64,000 bases of DNA from positions 7,246,857 through 7,310,856 of the forward strand of contig CM037878.1 of NCBI GenBank assembly GCA_021292165.1. Reading direction: 5' to 3'. Both the position numbers and the translations under genes were made by a program. Below are positions 43,601 through 53,478 of this stretch, one piece after another; the first letter of the stretch is position 1; every line of letters starts with the position of its first letter. This DNA is from Shinisaurus crocodilurus (taxonomy: Eukaryota > Chordata > Lepidosauria > Squamata > Shinisauridae). The notes beneath the pieces are model-generated. The model saw only the letters and a list, made by a program, of their open reading frames with translations, was not told the DNA's origin and did not search any database.

Positions 43601-46600
43601 TCCACCACCGACATGGCGCGCGGGACCCAGAGCCCTGTCAGGCAGAACACCGAGACCACCTGGCGGAGAAGAGAAGGCAGCTTAGCCGGAAACGCAGCAG
43701 AGCAGAACACAGGATGTGTGCGCAGCACGCAGAGCCCCGGTGGGGGTCGCCACGAAAGGGGCAGCCCAAATGGGGCAGTCGTCTCTTCTCTTCTCTTCTT
43801 CCTTGATGACTTCCCACCAGCAGGCCAAACCCTTCAGGCGTTTGGCCTACAGCTGGGGAGCACAAGCCGCAGGCCACCTACAGCCCTGGACTCCAGATCG
43901 TGTGGCACCCACCCACTTTTCCCTGCAGCCCAGCTGAGGAGCTGGGCTGTACGGGGGGGGGGGGGAAATACCTCTACTATTAGCAGTGGCGAGACAGCAA
44001 AGCAAATTGGGGTCATGGAGGAGGGAAGAGGAGGTTTCCTTCAGCTCTGAGCAGTCCCAAACCCAATGTGGGGAGCAATCCTATAGGCCCCTAGAAATCT
44101 TCTTGGGGAGGGTGCATAGGATACTTCAGATTCCCAGATCCGAGGTCAGAAACAGAGCTCCAACCTTGAAGCTGGGAATCCATGCTCCTCCCCTGCTCCT
44201 CCCCCCCCCCTGCAGCTGGCTGCCTCTCCGAGGGCGTTCCGGGGGGCGGGGGGGGAGGATGCAACGGCCAAGGCACGATGTATCCTGTGTCCTCTGCATC
44301 CTCCTTCCCTCCCACTCCGAAGTGCCCCAGCTAGACAGCCGAAAAGGGCCATCTAGCAGAAATGCAGAGCAGGAGGAGGATGGCGAGGCGAAGATCGCCT
44401 CTGTGTTCCTCCCGCTCTGCATAGGATTCCCGTAATAACCCTCTGTTTGGAGGCTTATGGGCATCCCCATTGGATTGCGCCCTTGGATTTCTCGATGCCA
44501 CAACTCCTCTGCAGGGGTGAGGGACCTATTAGGATGGTCCGCCCCAGGCGTCTTATGGATCCGGATGGATTCCTGAACGCGCTTGGGGAATTGGAGCACA
44601 CAAACGGTAGCTCGGTCGAGACCCTGGTGGACGACTAGAATGCTGCAATCACCAGGGCATTAGACCGAGTTGCCCCGAAGCGCCCTCTTCGCCTAAACAG
44701 AGCTCGCACGGCACCATGGTTCACTCCGTCGCTGCGAGCTCTGAAACAAGAGGTGAGAAGGCTAGAGCGCAGATGGCGCGTAATTCCCGCTCCGAAGACG
44801 ATCGAACACGGCTTAGAGCTGCATCTTCAGCCTACCGGGTGGCGGTGAAGGCAGCAAAAAAGAATTTCTATGCTGCCTCCATTGCGTCTGTGGAGTGCTG
44901 CCCCAGGAGGCTGTTCCAAGTGGTCCGGAGTCTGGTCGGTCCAGTCGCTCCGGACCCACTGGAACAGTCTAAAGCCTCCTGTGAGGCTTTAGCGAAGCAC
45001 TTCGCAGATAAAATCGATCAGATTAGGAGTGGGATATCGTGCATCGTGGACACGGAGTGAGCGGGAGGAGGCAAATGGCAGACCGGTTTTGTGGGATCGG
45101 TTTCGGCTTCTTCCTTCTGATGAAGTGGACAAGGTGCTTTCATCTGTGAGGCCGACCACCTGCTTGCTTGACCCTTGCCCGTCCCGGCTCATAATGAGCT
45201 GTAGGGAGAGACTGGGTGAGGGGATCAGGGCGGTGGTGAATGCCTCCCTCGAGGAGGCAGTGATGCCATCAGCCCTCAAGGAGGCAGCAATAAGACCGCT
45301 TCTGAAAAAGCCCTCCTTGGATCCCCAAGATCTGAACAACTTCCGCCCAGTCTCCCAATTTGCCATTCCTGGGCAAGGTGATCGAGCGGGTGGTGGGTGC
45401 TCAGCTGAAGGCACACTTGGATGAAGCTGATTATTTAGATCCATGCTAGTCGGGCTTCAGGCCTGGACATGGGACGGAGACGGCCTTGGTTGCCTTGGTG
45501 AATGATATGAGGAGGGCTTTGGATAGGGGCGAATGCTCCTTTCTAGTCCTCCTCGATCTCTCAGCGGCTTTTGATACCGTTGACCACAGTATCCTCCTGG
45601 ACCGCCTGGAGGGGTTGGGCTTGGGAGGCACTGTATTGCAGTGGTTCCGGTCCTTCCTCTCTGGAAGGTACCAGAGGGTAGTTCTCGGGGAAGAGGCTTT
45701 GGACCCTCGGCCGCTCACTTGTGGAGTGCCGCAGGGTTCCATCCTCTCCCCGATGTTATTCAACATCTACCTCAAGCCGCTGGGAGCTATCATCAGGAGG
45801 TTTGGGGTGCGGTGTCATCAGTATGCGGATGACACGCAGCTCTACCTCTGTTTCAAGTCCTCACCGAGGTTGGCCGTTGAGACCCTGTCCAAGTGCCTGG
45901 AGGCAGTGGCTGGATGGATGGGAAGGAACATGCTGAAACTGAACCCCAACAAGACCGAGGTACTTCTGGTGGGGGACAAGGGAAGGTTAGGGGATGTTGA
46001 CCTGGTGCTGAATGGGGTACATCTACCCCTGAAGGACCAGGTCCGCAGCTTGGGGGTCATTCTAGACTCCCAGCTGTCCATGGAGGCTCAGGTGGCAGCT
46101 GTGAGCCGGGTGGCGCTGTATCAACTCCATCTGATACGGCAGCTGCGCCCCTACCTTCCTAATCACCTGCTCCCATCAGTGGTTCATGCCTTGGTCTCCT
46201 CTCGCCTAGACTACTGTAATGCGCTCTATGTGGGGTTACCCTTGAAGACGGTTCGGAAGCTACAGCTGGTACAGAACGCGGCGGCTCGCCTGGTTAAAGG
46301 CAGCCGGCGGCGGGATCACATCACGCCAGTGCTGAAGGATTTGCACTGGCTACCAGTTGCTTGCCGAGCCGAATTCAAGGTGATGGTTTTGACCTTTAAA
46401 ACCCTATACGGCTCCGGTCCAGTCTATCTCAAGGAGCGTCTCCAGCAACACCAATTGGGCCGCTCAACAAGATCTGCCACGGATGGCCTTCTCCTTGTCC
46501 CTTCAGCCAGAGCAGCTAGACTGGTGGGGACGAGGAAGAGGGCCTTTTCTGTGGCAGCCCCCGTACTGTGGAACTCTCTCCCGAGTAACCTCCGCCATAC

Positions 46601-49600
46601 CCCCTCTCTGCTGAGCTTCCGTCACTCATTAAAAACCTGGTTATTCAGGCGGGAATATGGGGTGGGTTAAGATTTTAAAATTTTTATATTGTTTTAAGTG
46701 TATTTTATTGTTTTTATTCTATGTACATCGCCCAGGGTGGCCGGTTGCCGGCCAGATGGGCGATAAATAAATATAAATATAAATATAAATAAATAAATAA
46801 AGGCATTATCATTAAATAGCCTGCTCTTTAAGCTCCTTTAAAGGTGTCTAAAGAGCAAGATATTTAAACTTTAAATGCCCATACTTTTAAATTTTAAAGA
46901 TATTTAAAGATCAGAGTATTTAAAGTAAAACAACAACCACAACAACAACAAATCATAATTCCTCAGGGGCCTGCCTCTTTTGTTTGTTTATAAATAATAA
47001 ATTTCTGTATAGCCTTTCAACGTCAGTTCCCGGGGCAGTTTACAGATAAAACAATTTATCATAACCATACAAATCAACAATAAAATACCAGAAGCAGCCA
47101 ACATAAAAATGAGATCAAGGCTTTAAAATAATTAAAAAAAAAAAAAAAAGCCAGAGAGAATCAGAAGGTCTTCGCTTGGTGCTGAAATCCAAAAAGCAGC
47201 AGCCAAGGTTCCCAGAGATGGACACACACGTGGCAAGATGCCTTTCTACCGTCACCCAGTAGCAAGAGATGGGCACTTACGGTGGGTGCTGAGCTACTCC
47301 AGATGAGGGTCTTCATCTTGACGAAGCAACGGACCTTCTTGGAGAGATACAGGGCATCCTCCACAAAGATGACGACAGACAGCAGCGTGAGGAGAGTTGC
47401 CATGCCAGTGATGACGAGGTCCACAGAACTCTGCTCTGCAAGGAAAGGTGAGCTGACGTTACTGCGAGGGGCTGTCGCTTGCTTTTTTGTTTGTTTGTTT
47501 ACGGTATTTACAGCATTTGTATACCGCTCCGGTGAACCATAAAAAGATAAAACGGATAAAATAATAAAAACAATGCATTAAAATCAGGATAACATTAAAA
47601 CTGTGGCTGGTCAGCAAGGAAGGCTTCCCTGAACAAGGTCTTCAGCAGGTGCTGAAAACAACACAGTGTCGGAGCCTGCCTGACCTCCAGAGGAAGGGAG
47701 TTCCAAAGGAGTGGAGCCACCACACTGAAGGCCCTGCTCCTGGTGGACTCCAGTCTGGCCATATAGGTCCATGCGGAACCACCAGGAGAATGTCCTTCGA
47801 TGACCTCAGTGACCGGGGGGCAGGTTGGTAAGGGAGAAGGCACTCGCCCAGGTATCCTGGTCCCAAGTTGTTTTGGGCTTTGTACACAAGTGCCAGAACC
47901 TTAAGCATGGCCCAGTGGCGAACAGGCAGCCAGTGCAGTTCCTTCAGCAAAGGAGTTGCATGCTGAAAAGGGGCAGCGCCAGAAAAACAGCCGAGCTGCT
48001 GCATTCTGCACTAGCTCCCGCTTCCAGAGCAGCCTGAAGGGCAGCCCCACATAGAGCGTACTGCAGTAACCCAGTCTTGAGGTTACTAGCGCCTGTACCT
48101 CTGGGGCCAAGCTATTTCTTAATGTACAAAGACACATGACTCTATGACATGACTCCCCATGCAGAGTGGGCACGTCGAGCAAGCCCTGTCCCCACAAGGA
48201 AAGTTTTAAGGCAGGGCCGCTGAACCTCTTTCAGCCCTAGAACCAAATCCCATGTCCAAGAAGCTCTCGGGGGCTGCATTCCAGTGGTGGGTGAAGAAGC
48301 CCGAATGCAAGGTGAAAGGGAGAAACGTGCTAAGCGAAAAGCACGTCAAATGAATCCTTTACAGGACCATCTTCTATCTGGTAACCTGTGTCCTCACTGT
48401 GGGAAGCTGTGTGGATCTAGAATTGGCCTCCACAGTCACTTACGGACCCATCGCTAGAGTCTACACAATCTTCTTTAGAATTTCCTCCTTTTATCCCGGA
48501 AGACAATCTTACTCGGTCACGAGTGATCGCCTGATGATGATGGAGCCAAAGGCCAAAAGGGCGGACCAAAGGCAAAGGGGTGTGGCCACCAATGCCAGCC
48601 TATTGTAGCTGAAAGCGCTTACTGCCAATAAGCAAGCCTTAAGAGACATGTGTCAGCCTTTTCGAATGGGGAACCACCAAATGATCCATCCATGATTAGG
48701 TGAAAAGGGGTGGGGCCGGGGAAGGGGGCGTGGCCACCTGGGGAACTGGACTGGGACTGCAGGAGGGCCAGATCTGGCACACGGGGCCTGAGGTTCAACA
48801 CCCCTGTTTTAAAGCATGGGTAGGCTTGTGTGGGAGAAGGTGGTCCTTAGAGCTTTATATCGTATGCCCCAATCTCTCTCTTTAGCTGATCCAGAAATGA
48901 TCGGGCAGGTTGGTAAGGGAGAAGGCACTCGCCCAGGTATCCTGGCCCCAAGTTGTTTTGGGCTTTGTACACAAGTGCCGGAACCTTAAGCATGGCCCAG
49001 TGGCGAACAGGCAGCCAGTGCAGTTCTTTTCACAGCTGGCATACGGACATGGATATAGTTTTACTGTTCTGAAAAATAATTTGCTTTAAGGAGGATCCCC
49101 AACGGCAAAACAAAAACAATGCTGCACAACCAGCTCCAAGATAACTGGGAAATAAAGTCCCTTGCACTAGGGAAGTCAATTCAGGGCACAATCCTATCCA
49201 TGTTTAGACAGAAATAAGTCCTACGACTCCCAGCATTCCCCAGCCAGCAAAGCTGGCTGGGGAATGCTGGGAGTCGTAGGACTTATTTCTGTCTAAACAT
49301 GCATAGGATTGCTCCCGAGGACATGTAGGGTGATCAAAACAAACAAACAAACAAACAAACAGAATCCTTTATCCCATTCAGCAATGCCTTTCTGCATAAA
49401 TCTGAGTTCAGAAACGGCAATATTCAAGAACCAGTGGGAGAACATTTCGGCCTCCCCCAGCACACTCTGCCCCTGACCTTAAAGTGGTCATCATGATGGA
49501 GGAAAAAAATCTTCAGAGGGCCATTCAAGAGAGACGGCTGAGCTAGAATTCATCAACCAATTCCATCACCGGAGGCTTGAATTGGGAGAAATTTTTTACA

Positions 49601-52600
49601 GGTGTTCCTCAGCTTACGTAGCGCCAGGATGTTTATGTTATCAGCTGCATGCGCATTGCCACCGTTCATAATGTGATTGTCACTGCCAGAACTTTCTACA
49701 TTTCATTTACTTCTGACTTTACTGTTTACAATTCTCTACCCACCACTATGAGTAGCATATGTACTATATATAAACCTGAAACTCCCTATAGTACTACATG
49801 CATCTGATCTAATAGCGTGGGCTATATGTCCACGAAAGTTTATGTCAGAATACATTCGTTAGCCTTCAGTATGCCCCAAGACTCTTCGTTGTATTTATTG
49901 CAGTTCAAGAGTGTCTGCTGGCCTATTATTTATTTATTTTATTATTTATTATCGTTATATCCCGCCTTTCATCCTCTTGCAAGGAACCCAAGGCGGCTTA
50001 CAGGGTCCTCCTCCTCCTCTCCATTTTATCCTCACAACAACCCTGCGAGGTAGGTCAGGCTGAGAGTCAGTGACTGGCCCAAAGTCACCCAGTGAGCTTC
50101 GTGGCCGAGGGGGGACTCGAACCCGGACCTCCCGAGTCCCAGTCCAACACTCTCACCACTACGCCTCACTGACTAGATCCACCAATGGCTTCATAATATA
50201 ATAGATATCACTGCTAACAGGCAAAGACAAATTGTAATATATTTCTACGGATGTCCTCTGCCTTCTCAGGAAAAGATTCAGCCAGGTAAGAAGAACTGCG
50301 TTATTTTGTTACAAATGTTACAAAAGCCTGTAGGGTCACACCACTGGGACCACCACACCAATAAGGCCAGTAGACCTCAGCACTCTGGCAGCTTCTATTC
50401 CACACAGAGCCACCTGGGAGGCAGGTGGCTCTCCTGAGGGACTCCGCATCTGCCTGACTACAAAACAAATGTAGGGTTTCTTGCTCCCCTGTGTAGGGCG
50501 CGGCCCCCACAGCACCTAGCAAACTTACGGCGCAGCAGCTGCAGTGCGGTTGGCGGCTGGGAGAAGCAGGCAGCCGGGACGCTGAAATTGTAAACCAGCA
50601 TATGGATCAATTCCGGGGGGAACCTGCGGAAAAGATGAGAGAACGGTCGGCCATCCAAGTGAGACATGGGGGCCATCACAGCTCTGTCTGTTGTTCTGCC
50701 ACCCGCCACCCACCTCCAGGCACCGCAGCCGGGCTCTGAGCTGACTTCTCCAAGAAATGTCGACAGGCGAGCCAGTGCTGGGTTTCTCAGCCACGCTACT
50801 AATTTGTGTGCGAACGCATTTGCAGGCCCTGTTCTAGCTTGTTTGGGGGACGTCTTTTATCAGCGGCAACTGGGAACGTTTGTTTGTTTGTTTCATCCAT
50901 CCGTCCACTTTGGAAAGCTCAAAGCAGGTAACTAGCTAATAAATGTAATCTATTTGGTGTTGTTTTTGAAATAGGAATTCTTCCAGTTATCAGTGAGTCA
51001 ATGCTGTTCTCATCTTTTAGAACAGTGTTCCCCAACCTTAGGTCCCCAGATGTTTTTGGCCTACAACTCCCAGCATGCTGGGAGTTGTAGGCCAAAAACA
51101 TCTGGGGACTCAAGGTTGGAGAACACTGTTTTAGGAGAAGGAATAATTGTGGGCATGATTCTACCTTCCACAGTTCCCACTGAAAGGAATGGGAGTTTGT
51201 GCACAGATCTAACTTGTTCATACATGCCCCTCCCGTTCATTATACTTGGACCTGCCCAGCAGTTTACGCTGGATTGAACCCATCGTCTTAGTCTGATTTG
51301 TTGCCGTTTGTTACCACTAAAAAAAACAACACCCAGTTTCGTCACGATCGCACAATACCAACTTACAGAGCACGTAAGCTTAGTGAAGAATGAAATAACT
51401 GCTGACCATACTGATATTTGCTTCCTTGCAGCTTCGAAACTGGGCTCCATAAAATTAAGGCGTCCGCACTTTTGAAAGCTGTGCTACGTTATAGCTAAGA
51501 GGAAACACATGTCTACCGCAGTCATGATTCTCTTACAGGCCACGCCTAAACATATATCTACTCAGATGCAAGTTCCATCGAGGTCAGTGGAGCTTACTCT
51601 CAGGTAAATGGATATACAGTAATACCTTGGATTGCAAGTAACTTGGTTTGAGAGCGTTTTGCAAGACAAGCAAATTTTTAAATATTTATTTAATTTTTTT
51701 TGACTTGATATACAAGCGACGTCTTGCAATACAAGTACTGTAGTACGGCTTAAATTAAAAATCTCTGTACAAATTTTTTTGGGGGGGATTTCGTTTTGAT
51801 ATAAGAGTGTTTTGGATTACAAGCACGTTTCCGGAACGAATGATGCTCTCAATCCAAGGCATGACTGTACTAGATTGCAACCCAAATGGTGGCAGACTGC
51901 CTGCTGTAAGGCTGGTTGGTTGCCAAGAGTCCAGGCAGTCTATGACAGAAACCAACAAGAGAGAGAAAAAGAATCGCAGGTGCCTATAAGAAGCATTTAT
52001 TTTGTCCAACACATTTCGGGGGGGGCGGGGGATTCTTTCATCAGGTGCCGCTTATCTTTTGTTGGATGTATTCCGGAAAAAAGTCCTTCAGGTGTCTCTT
52101 CTGCATGAAAATGTTCAGAAGCAGCCCCTGATGAAGGAAAAAACATTTTCCAAAATGCGTTGGGCAAAATAAACGCTTCTTATAGCGTCCCAGGGTGGCC
52201 AGGTGGCCAGCCAGATGGGTGATTAATAAATATAAGAAATAAATAAATAAATAAATAAATAAATAAATGATAGGCAGCTGAGATTCTGTTTTTCTCTCTC
52301 GTTGGTTTCCGTCACACACACAAGTGCCTTCCCCTCTCGTTTTCCCATCAAGAGTCCAGTATAGACATAAGAAGAGCCCAGATGCTGGATCAGACCGAGG
52401 GTCCACCTAGTCCAGCATTCTGTTCACACAGTGGCCAGCCAGCTGCCCCAATGGGAATCCCACAAGCAGGACATGACTGCAGCAGCACCCTTGCACCCAT
52501 GTTCCCCAGCACCTGGTGTACATGGGCATACTGCCTCCGATACTGGAAGTAGCATATAGCCATCAGGGCTAATAGCCAGTGATAGCCTTCTGCTCCAAGA

Positions 52601-52747
52601 ATTTCTCCAATCCCCCTTTAAAGCCATCCAAATTAATGGCTATTGGTGTTTGATGATAGCCGATGTTTCATCGATGGCATTTAATGACGGGAAGGTGGTG
52701 GTCACCTGATAGCTGGGAATTGTTCTCGAACAAGGTCTCTTTCTCTT

Positions 52748-52784
<37 letters not shown>

Positions 52785-53129
52785 ACACACACACACACAC
52801 AGGTTCTGGGGGCAAGTCCTGGTGTAGCATAGAATCATAGAAAAGTCATACTTAGGCCTTGCTAAGTCATACTTAGGCCACTCAACTTAGGCCTTGCTTC
52901 ACGTTCGACCCTGCTTCATGGGTGCCCTCGGTCTAGTTCTCTCCTCCCACACCCCAACTTTCAGGCAGGAGGGACTGCGTACCCGATGCCTGAAATCCTA
53001 CGGAGGGGAAGCCAAAGCCTCTCGGCCGGATGGCACGGTGCAAAAGAAGCCCCGACCACCACCACCACCGGGGGCCTCCGTCCTTGCTGCTCACCTGGGG
53101 TCTTCCACCAGATCTCCCAAGGGGTCCAT
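37623..53129 (-). CDS. SLC51A: organic solute transporter subunit alpha (OST-alpha)
   Basis: Half of the OST-alpha/beta complex, which moves bile acids and steroids across basolateral membranes of ileum, liver and kidney. Exons on the - strand: 53129-53095, 50623-50529, 47435-47281, 43659-43586, 43356-43198, 41266-41155, 39959-39813, 39619-39514, 37762-37623. All splice phases agree, giving 340 codons, the human length. Landmarks: ACFSQPPTA near residue 30, seven hydrophobic segments (first at about 53-75), EDALYL, WSSSAPT, CFYLLMLVMVEGFGG, the cysteine cluster CCCCCPCC at 159-166, DTPMM, LTALQPSIFS, GGQIACSPP and the MYYRKRDD basic end. The ATG at 53129 (GGAACCATGG) is preferred; an in-frame ATG at 53168 would add 13 residues. 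Exon 7 uses GTAG|ATTTCAG. Tail to tail with PCYT1A, as in human. Confidence 0.96.
37845..37988. mobile_element. palindromic hAT-type MITE
   Basis: GAGGCCTTCCCTAACCTGGT and AAGGTTCGGGGAAGGCTG are inverted ends. GGTGTTAGACTGCAGCTTCC pairs with GGGAGTTGCAGTCCAACAC. It lies in SLC51A intron 8. Confidence 0.75.
38461..38596. mobile_element. palindromic MITE
   Basis: CAGGGGTGGGCAGAAGATAG and CTTTCTGCCTACCCCTG are inverted ends. GGACTTCAGCTCCCAGAAGC pairs with GCTGGGAGTTGAAGGCC. Flanks TGAACTAT/AACTAGGT give no clear duplication. Related to 19642-19770. Confidence 0.7.
38715..38910 (-). mobile_element. LINE 3'-tail fragment
   Basis: TTTCTATACCGCCCAATAGC and TGGGCGGTTTACAATAATTA is the reverse complement of a LINE 3' end also seen in sense at 57445-57535. 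Confidence 0.65.
39098..39240. mobile_element. palindromic hAT-type MITE
   Basis: CCAGCCTTCCCTAACCACGT and CTAGGTTGGGGAAGCCT are inverted ends, with GTTGTTTTGGACTTCCC paired to GGGGGTTGTAGTCCAAC-like sequence. Confidence 0.7.
39362..39476. mobile_element. palindromic MITE next to SLC51A exon 8 donor
   Basis: CTCCAGATGTTGTTGGACTA and TGGAGGCCAGCAACAGCTAG are inverted arms around ATCGACCCTGACCACGGGCC. It ends about 38 bp from the exon 8 donor (39513). Confidence 0.65.
39662..39768. mobile_element. palindromic MITE filling SLC51A intron 7
   Basis: GCCCTCCAGATGTGTTGGAC and GTCCAACACAGCTGGAGCCC are inverted arms. The host intron (39620-39812) is only 193 bp, so the MITE is over half of it and lies about 43-45 bp from each splice site. 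Confidence 0.75.
40132..40282. mobile_element. palindromic hAT-type MITE
   Basis: GGCCTTCCCCAAGCTGGCGC left end; CAGATGTGTTGGGCTGGAAC pairs with GTTGCAGTCCAACACATCTG. It lies in SLC51A intron 6. Confidence 0.75.
40283..40910. other. SLC51A intron 6, nothing recognised
   Basis: Contains T and A runs (40412-40428, 40531-40542) and a G10 run (40746-40757). No element or gene identified. Confidence 0.3.
40913..41035. mobile_element. palindromic hAT-type MITE, diverged
   Basis: TGGCGCCCTCCAGATGCATT left arm and GGGCGTTGTAGTTCAAGGCC right arm. Confidence 0.6.
41925..41992. mobile_element. left half of a palindromic MITE
   Basis: AGCCTTCTCCCAACCGAGTG and GAACTACAACTCCCAACATT. The right half is missing. 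Confidence 0.5.
42039..42394. mobile_element. non-autonomous hAT element
   Basis: CAGAGGTGGGGAACCTC start and GAGGTTCGACACCGCTG end are imperfect inverted termini. Flanks CCCTTAGG and CTCTGAGG match at 6 of 8 positions. The body (GGCCACGCCCC, GTCACTGGCAGTAAGAG) is shared with the element at 48212-48806. Confidence 0.75.
42510..42753. mobile_element. Tc1/mariner-type MITE
   Basis: TAGGCAGTCCCCAGGTTACA and its inverse GGGGGCTGCCTG are flanked by TA dinucleotides (42508-42509 and 42754-42755). It has an AT-rich core and no transposase. Confidence 0.65.
42760..43190. other. SLC51A intron 5, nothing recognised
   Basis: No repeat family or gene-like ORF identified in this stretch beside exon 5. 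Confidence 0.3.
43660..44440. other. SLC51A intron 3, GC-rich, nothing recognised
   Basis: Holds G runs (43950-43967, 44238-44250) and GC-rich sequence with long shadow ORFs on both strands but no recognisable domain. Confidence 0.3.
44450..46795 (+). mobile_element. L2-like LINE with long reverse-transcriptase ORF
   Basis: Reads from the end of the endonuclease region (44450) through linker, RT and C-terminus to a tail of CGCCCAGGGTGGCCGG, GGCCAGATGGGCGATAAATA and (ATAAAT)n. Three frames are used, so there are at least two frameshifts, but the last 394 codons (45486-46670) are open. RT landmarks are LLDLSAAFDTVDHSILL, GVPQGSILSPMLFNIYL and the catalytic QYADDTQLYL (YADD at 113-116 of that frame); AFSVAAPVLWNSLPSNLR closes the protein. 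Undepleted CpG suggests youth. It lies antisense in SLC51A intron 3. Confidence 0.9.
46985..47135 (-). mobile_element. LINE 3'-tail fragment
   Basis: AATTTCTGTATAGCCTTTCA and GGGGCAGTTTACAGATAAAA is an antisense LINE 3' end. Confidence 0.55.
47490..48065 (-). mobile_element. L2-like LINE, ORF2 C-terminus
   Basis: On - it encodes LLKELHWLPVRHWAMLKVLA, then AFSVVAPLLWNSLPLEVRQA, homologous to the C-terminus of the LINE at 44450-46795, followed by an AT-rich tail. It is 5'-truncated and frameshifted, within SLC51A intron 2. Confidence 0.8.
48212..48806 (-). mobile_element. non-autonomous hAT with nested retroelement
   Basis: The ends CAGGGCCGCTGAACCTC and AGGTTCAACACCCCTG are inverted. Flanks TTTTAAGG (48204-48211) and TTTTAAAG (48807-48814) form an 8-bp TSD with one mismatch. 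Its body matches 42039-42394 in reverse orientation but is split at about 48297-48540 by another element. Confidence 0.85.
48300..48535 (+). mobile_element. nested retrotransposon fragment (zinc-finger C-terminus)
   Basis: AAGGTGAAAGGGAGAAACGT, TGTCCTCACTGTGGGAAGCT and GTCACGAGTGATCGCCTGA match the - strand copy at 14576-15060, about 95 percent by eye. It is inserted inside the hAT. Confidence 0.8.
48902..49027 (-). repeat. 126-bp duplicate of LINE segment
   Basis: GGGCAGGTTGGTAAGGGAGA through CAGGCAGCCAGTGCAGTTC repeats 47818-47942 with about two substitutions. Both are L2-like LINE sequence in the same orientation, 1.08 kb apart. Confidence 0.85.
49195..49311. mobile_element. near-perfect palindromic MITE, second family
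   Basis: CAATCCTATCCATGTTTAGA and TCTAAACATGCATAGGATTG are inverted ends. The arms TAAGTCCTACGACTCCCAGC and GCTGGGAGTCGTAGGACTTA are perfect, meeting at CCAGCAAAGCTGG. The whole element folds into one long hairpin. Confidence 0.9.
49330..49925. other. SLC51A intron 2, nothing recognised
   Basis: Contains an (AAAC)n run (49338-49360). No gene or repeat boundary identified. Confidence 0.3.
49925..50172 (-). mobile_element. tRNA-derived SINE (family A)
   Basis: ATCCCGCCTTTCATCCTCTT, CTGCGAGGTAGGTCAGGCTG and a tRNA-like head with CCGGGTTCGAGTCCCC on - (CGGGGACTCGAACCCGG-type on +). Confidence 0.85.
51023..51128. mobile_element. palindromic hAT-type MITE with 8-bp TSD
   Basis: CAGTGTTCCCCAACCTTAGG and CAAGGTTGGAGAACACTG are inverted ends, and the arms meet at CCCAGCATGCTGGG. 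Flanks TTTTAGAA (51015-51022) and TTTTAGGA (51129-51136) differ at one position. This is the cleanest copy of the family. Confidence 0.92.
51617..51867. mobile_element. Tc1/mariner-type MITE, copy 1
   Basis: CAGTAATACCTTGGATTGCA and the inverse TCAATCCAAGGCATGACTG are flanked by TA. Copy 2 is at 54441-54732. Confidence 0.85.
51985..52190. mobile_element. Penelope-like element tails, inverted pair
   Basis: Two related segments face each other: AAGCATTTATTTTGTCCAAC (51986-52005, - sense) and GTTGGGCAAAATAAACGCTT (52159-52178, + sense), each next to a CCTGATGAA motif. This resembles 'CTGATGAAG...CGAAAC' tails of Penelope-like elements. Assignment is tentative. Confidence 0.45.
52188..52270 (+). 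mobile_element. L2-like LINE 3' tail
   Basis: GTCCCAGGGTGGCCAGGTGG, CCAGATGGGTGATTAATAAA and an (AAAT)n end. Confidence 0.7.
52363..52650 (-). mobile_element. CR1 LINE 3' end
   Basis: Reverse complement of the CR1 tail at 36030-36320: GCTGGATCAGACCGAGGGTC, CAGCATTCTGTTCACACAGT and TTAAAGCCATCCAAATTAAT. Confidence 0.85.
52739..52802. repeat. (CT)n(CA)n compound microsatellite
   Basis: Alternating CT then CA dinucleotides with one interruption. Confidence 0.95.
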
Positions 53130-53478
53130 GGTTCCTCCGTGCTGGGCAGCGTCCCCGGGGGCTGCCATCGATTCCTGATCACCCGAGGAGCAGCGTTCTG
53201 CTCACAGCCTCTTCTTCGCCAGCCCGGGCCGTGTTTGCAAAGCAGGGTCAGAGTCCTCCGGCTCGCTGCCGCTTGCTGTTCCTGGGAGGGACTCGGGAGT
53301 CTGGCGCTTTCCAGCTGATTCACTTTTAACGAGCCTTCTCTCCCCATCCTTTCCCCTTCGTCCATAGGCTGCTGGCAAGTTCATTGACAGAGAGGCCGTT
53401 TCACCTGCACACTTGCATGTGCTGGGTTAATGAACCGGGAAAGGGGCAGAGGGGTGCCGTGAGGGGCAAAGGGCATTG

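Noticed and set aside
43086..43806. 147-199 codon + strand ORFs
   Set aside because: They are antisense to SLC51A exons 4 and 5, whose - strand reading is conserved and correctly spliced.
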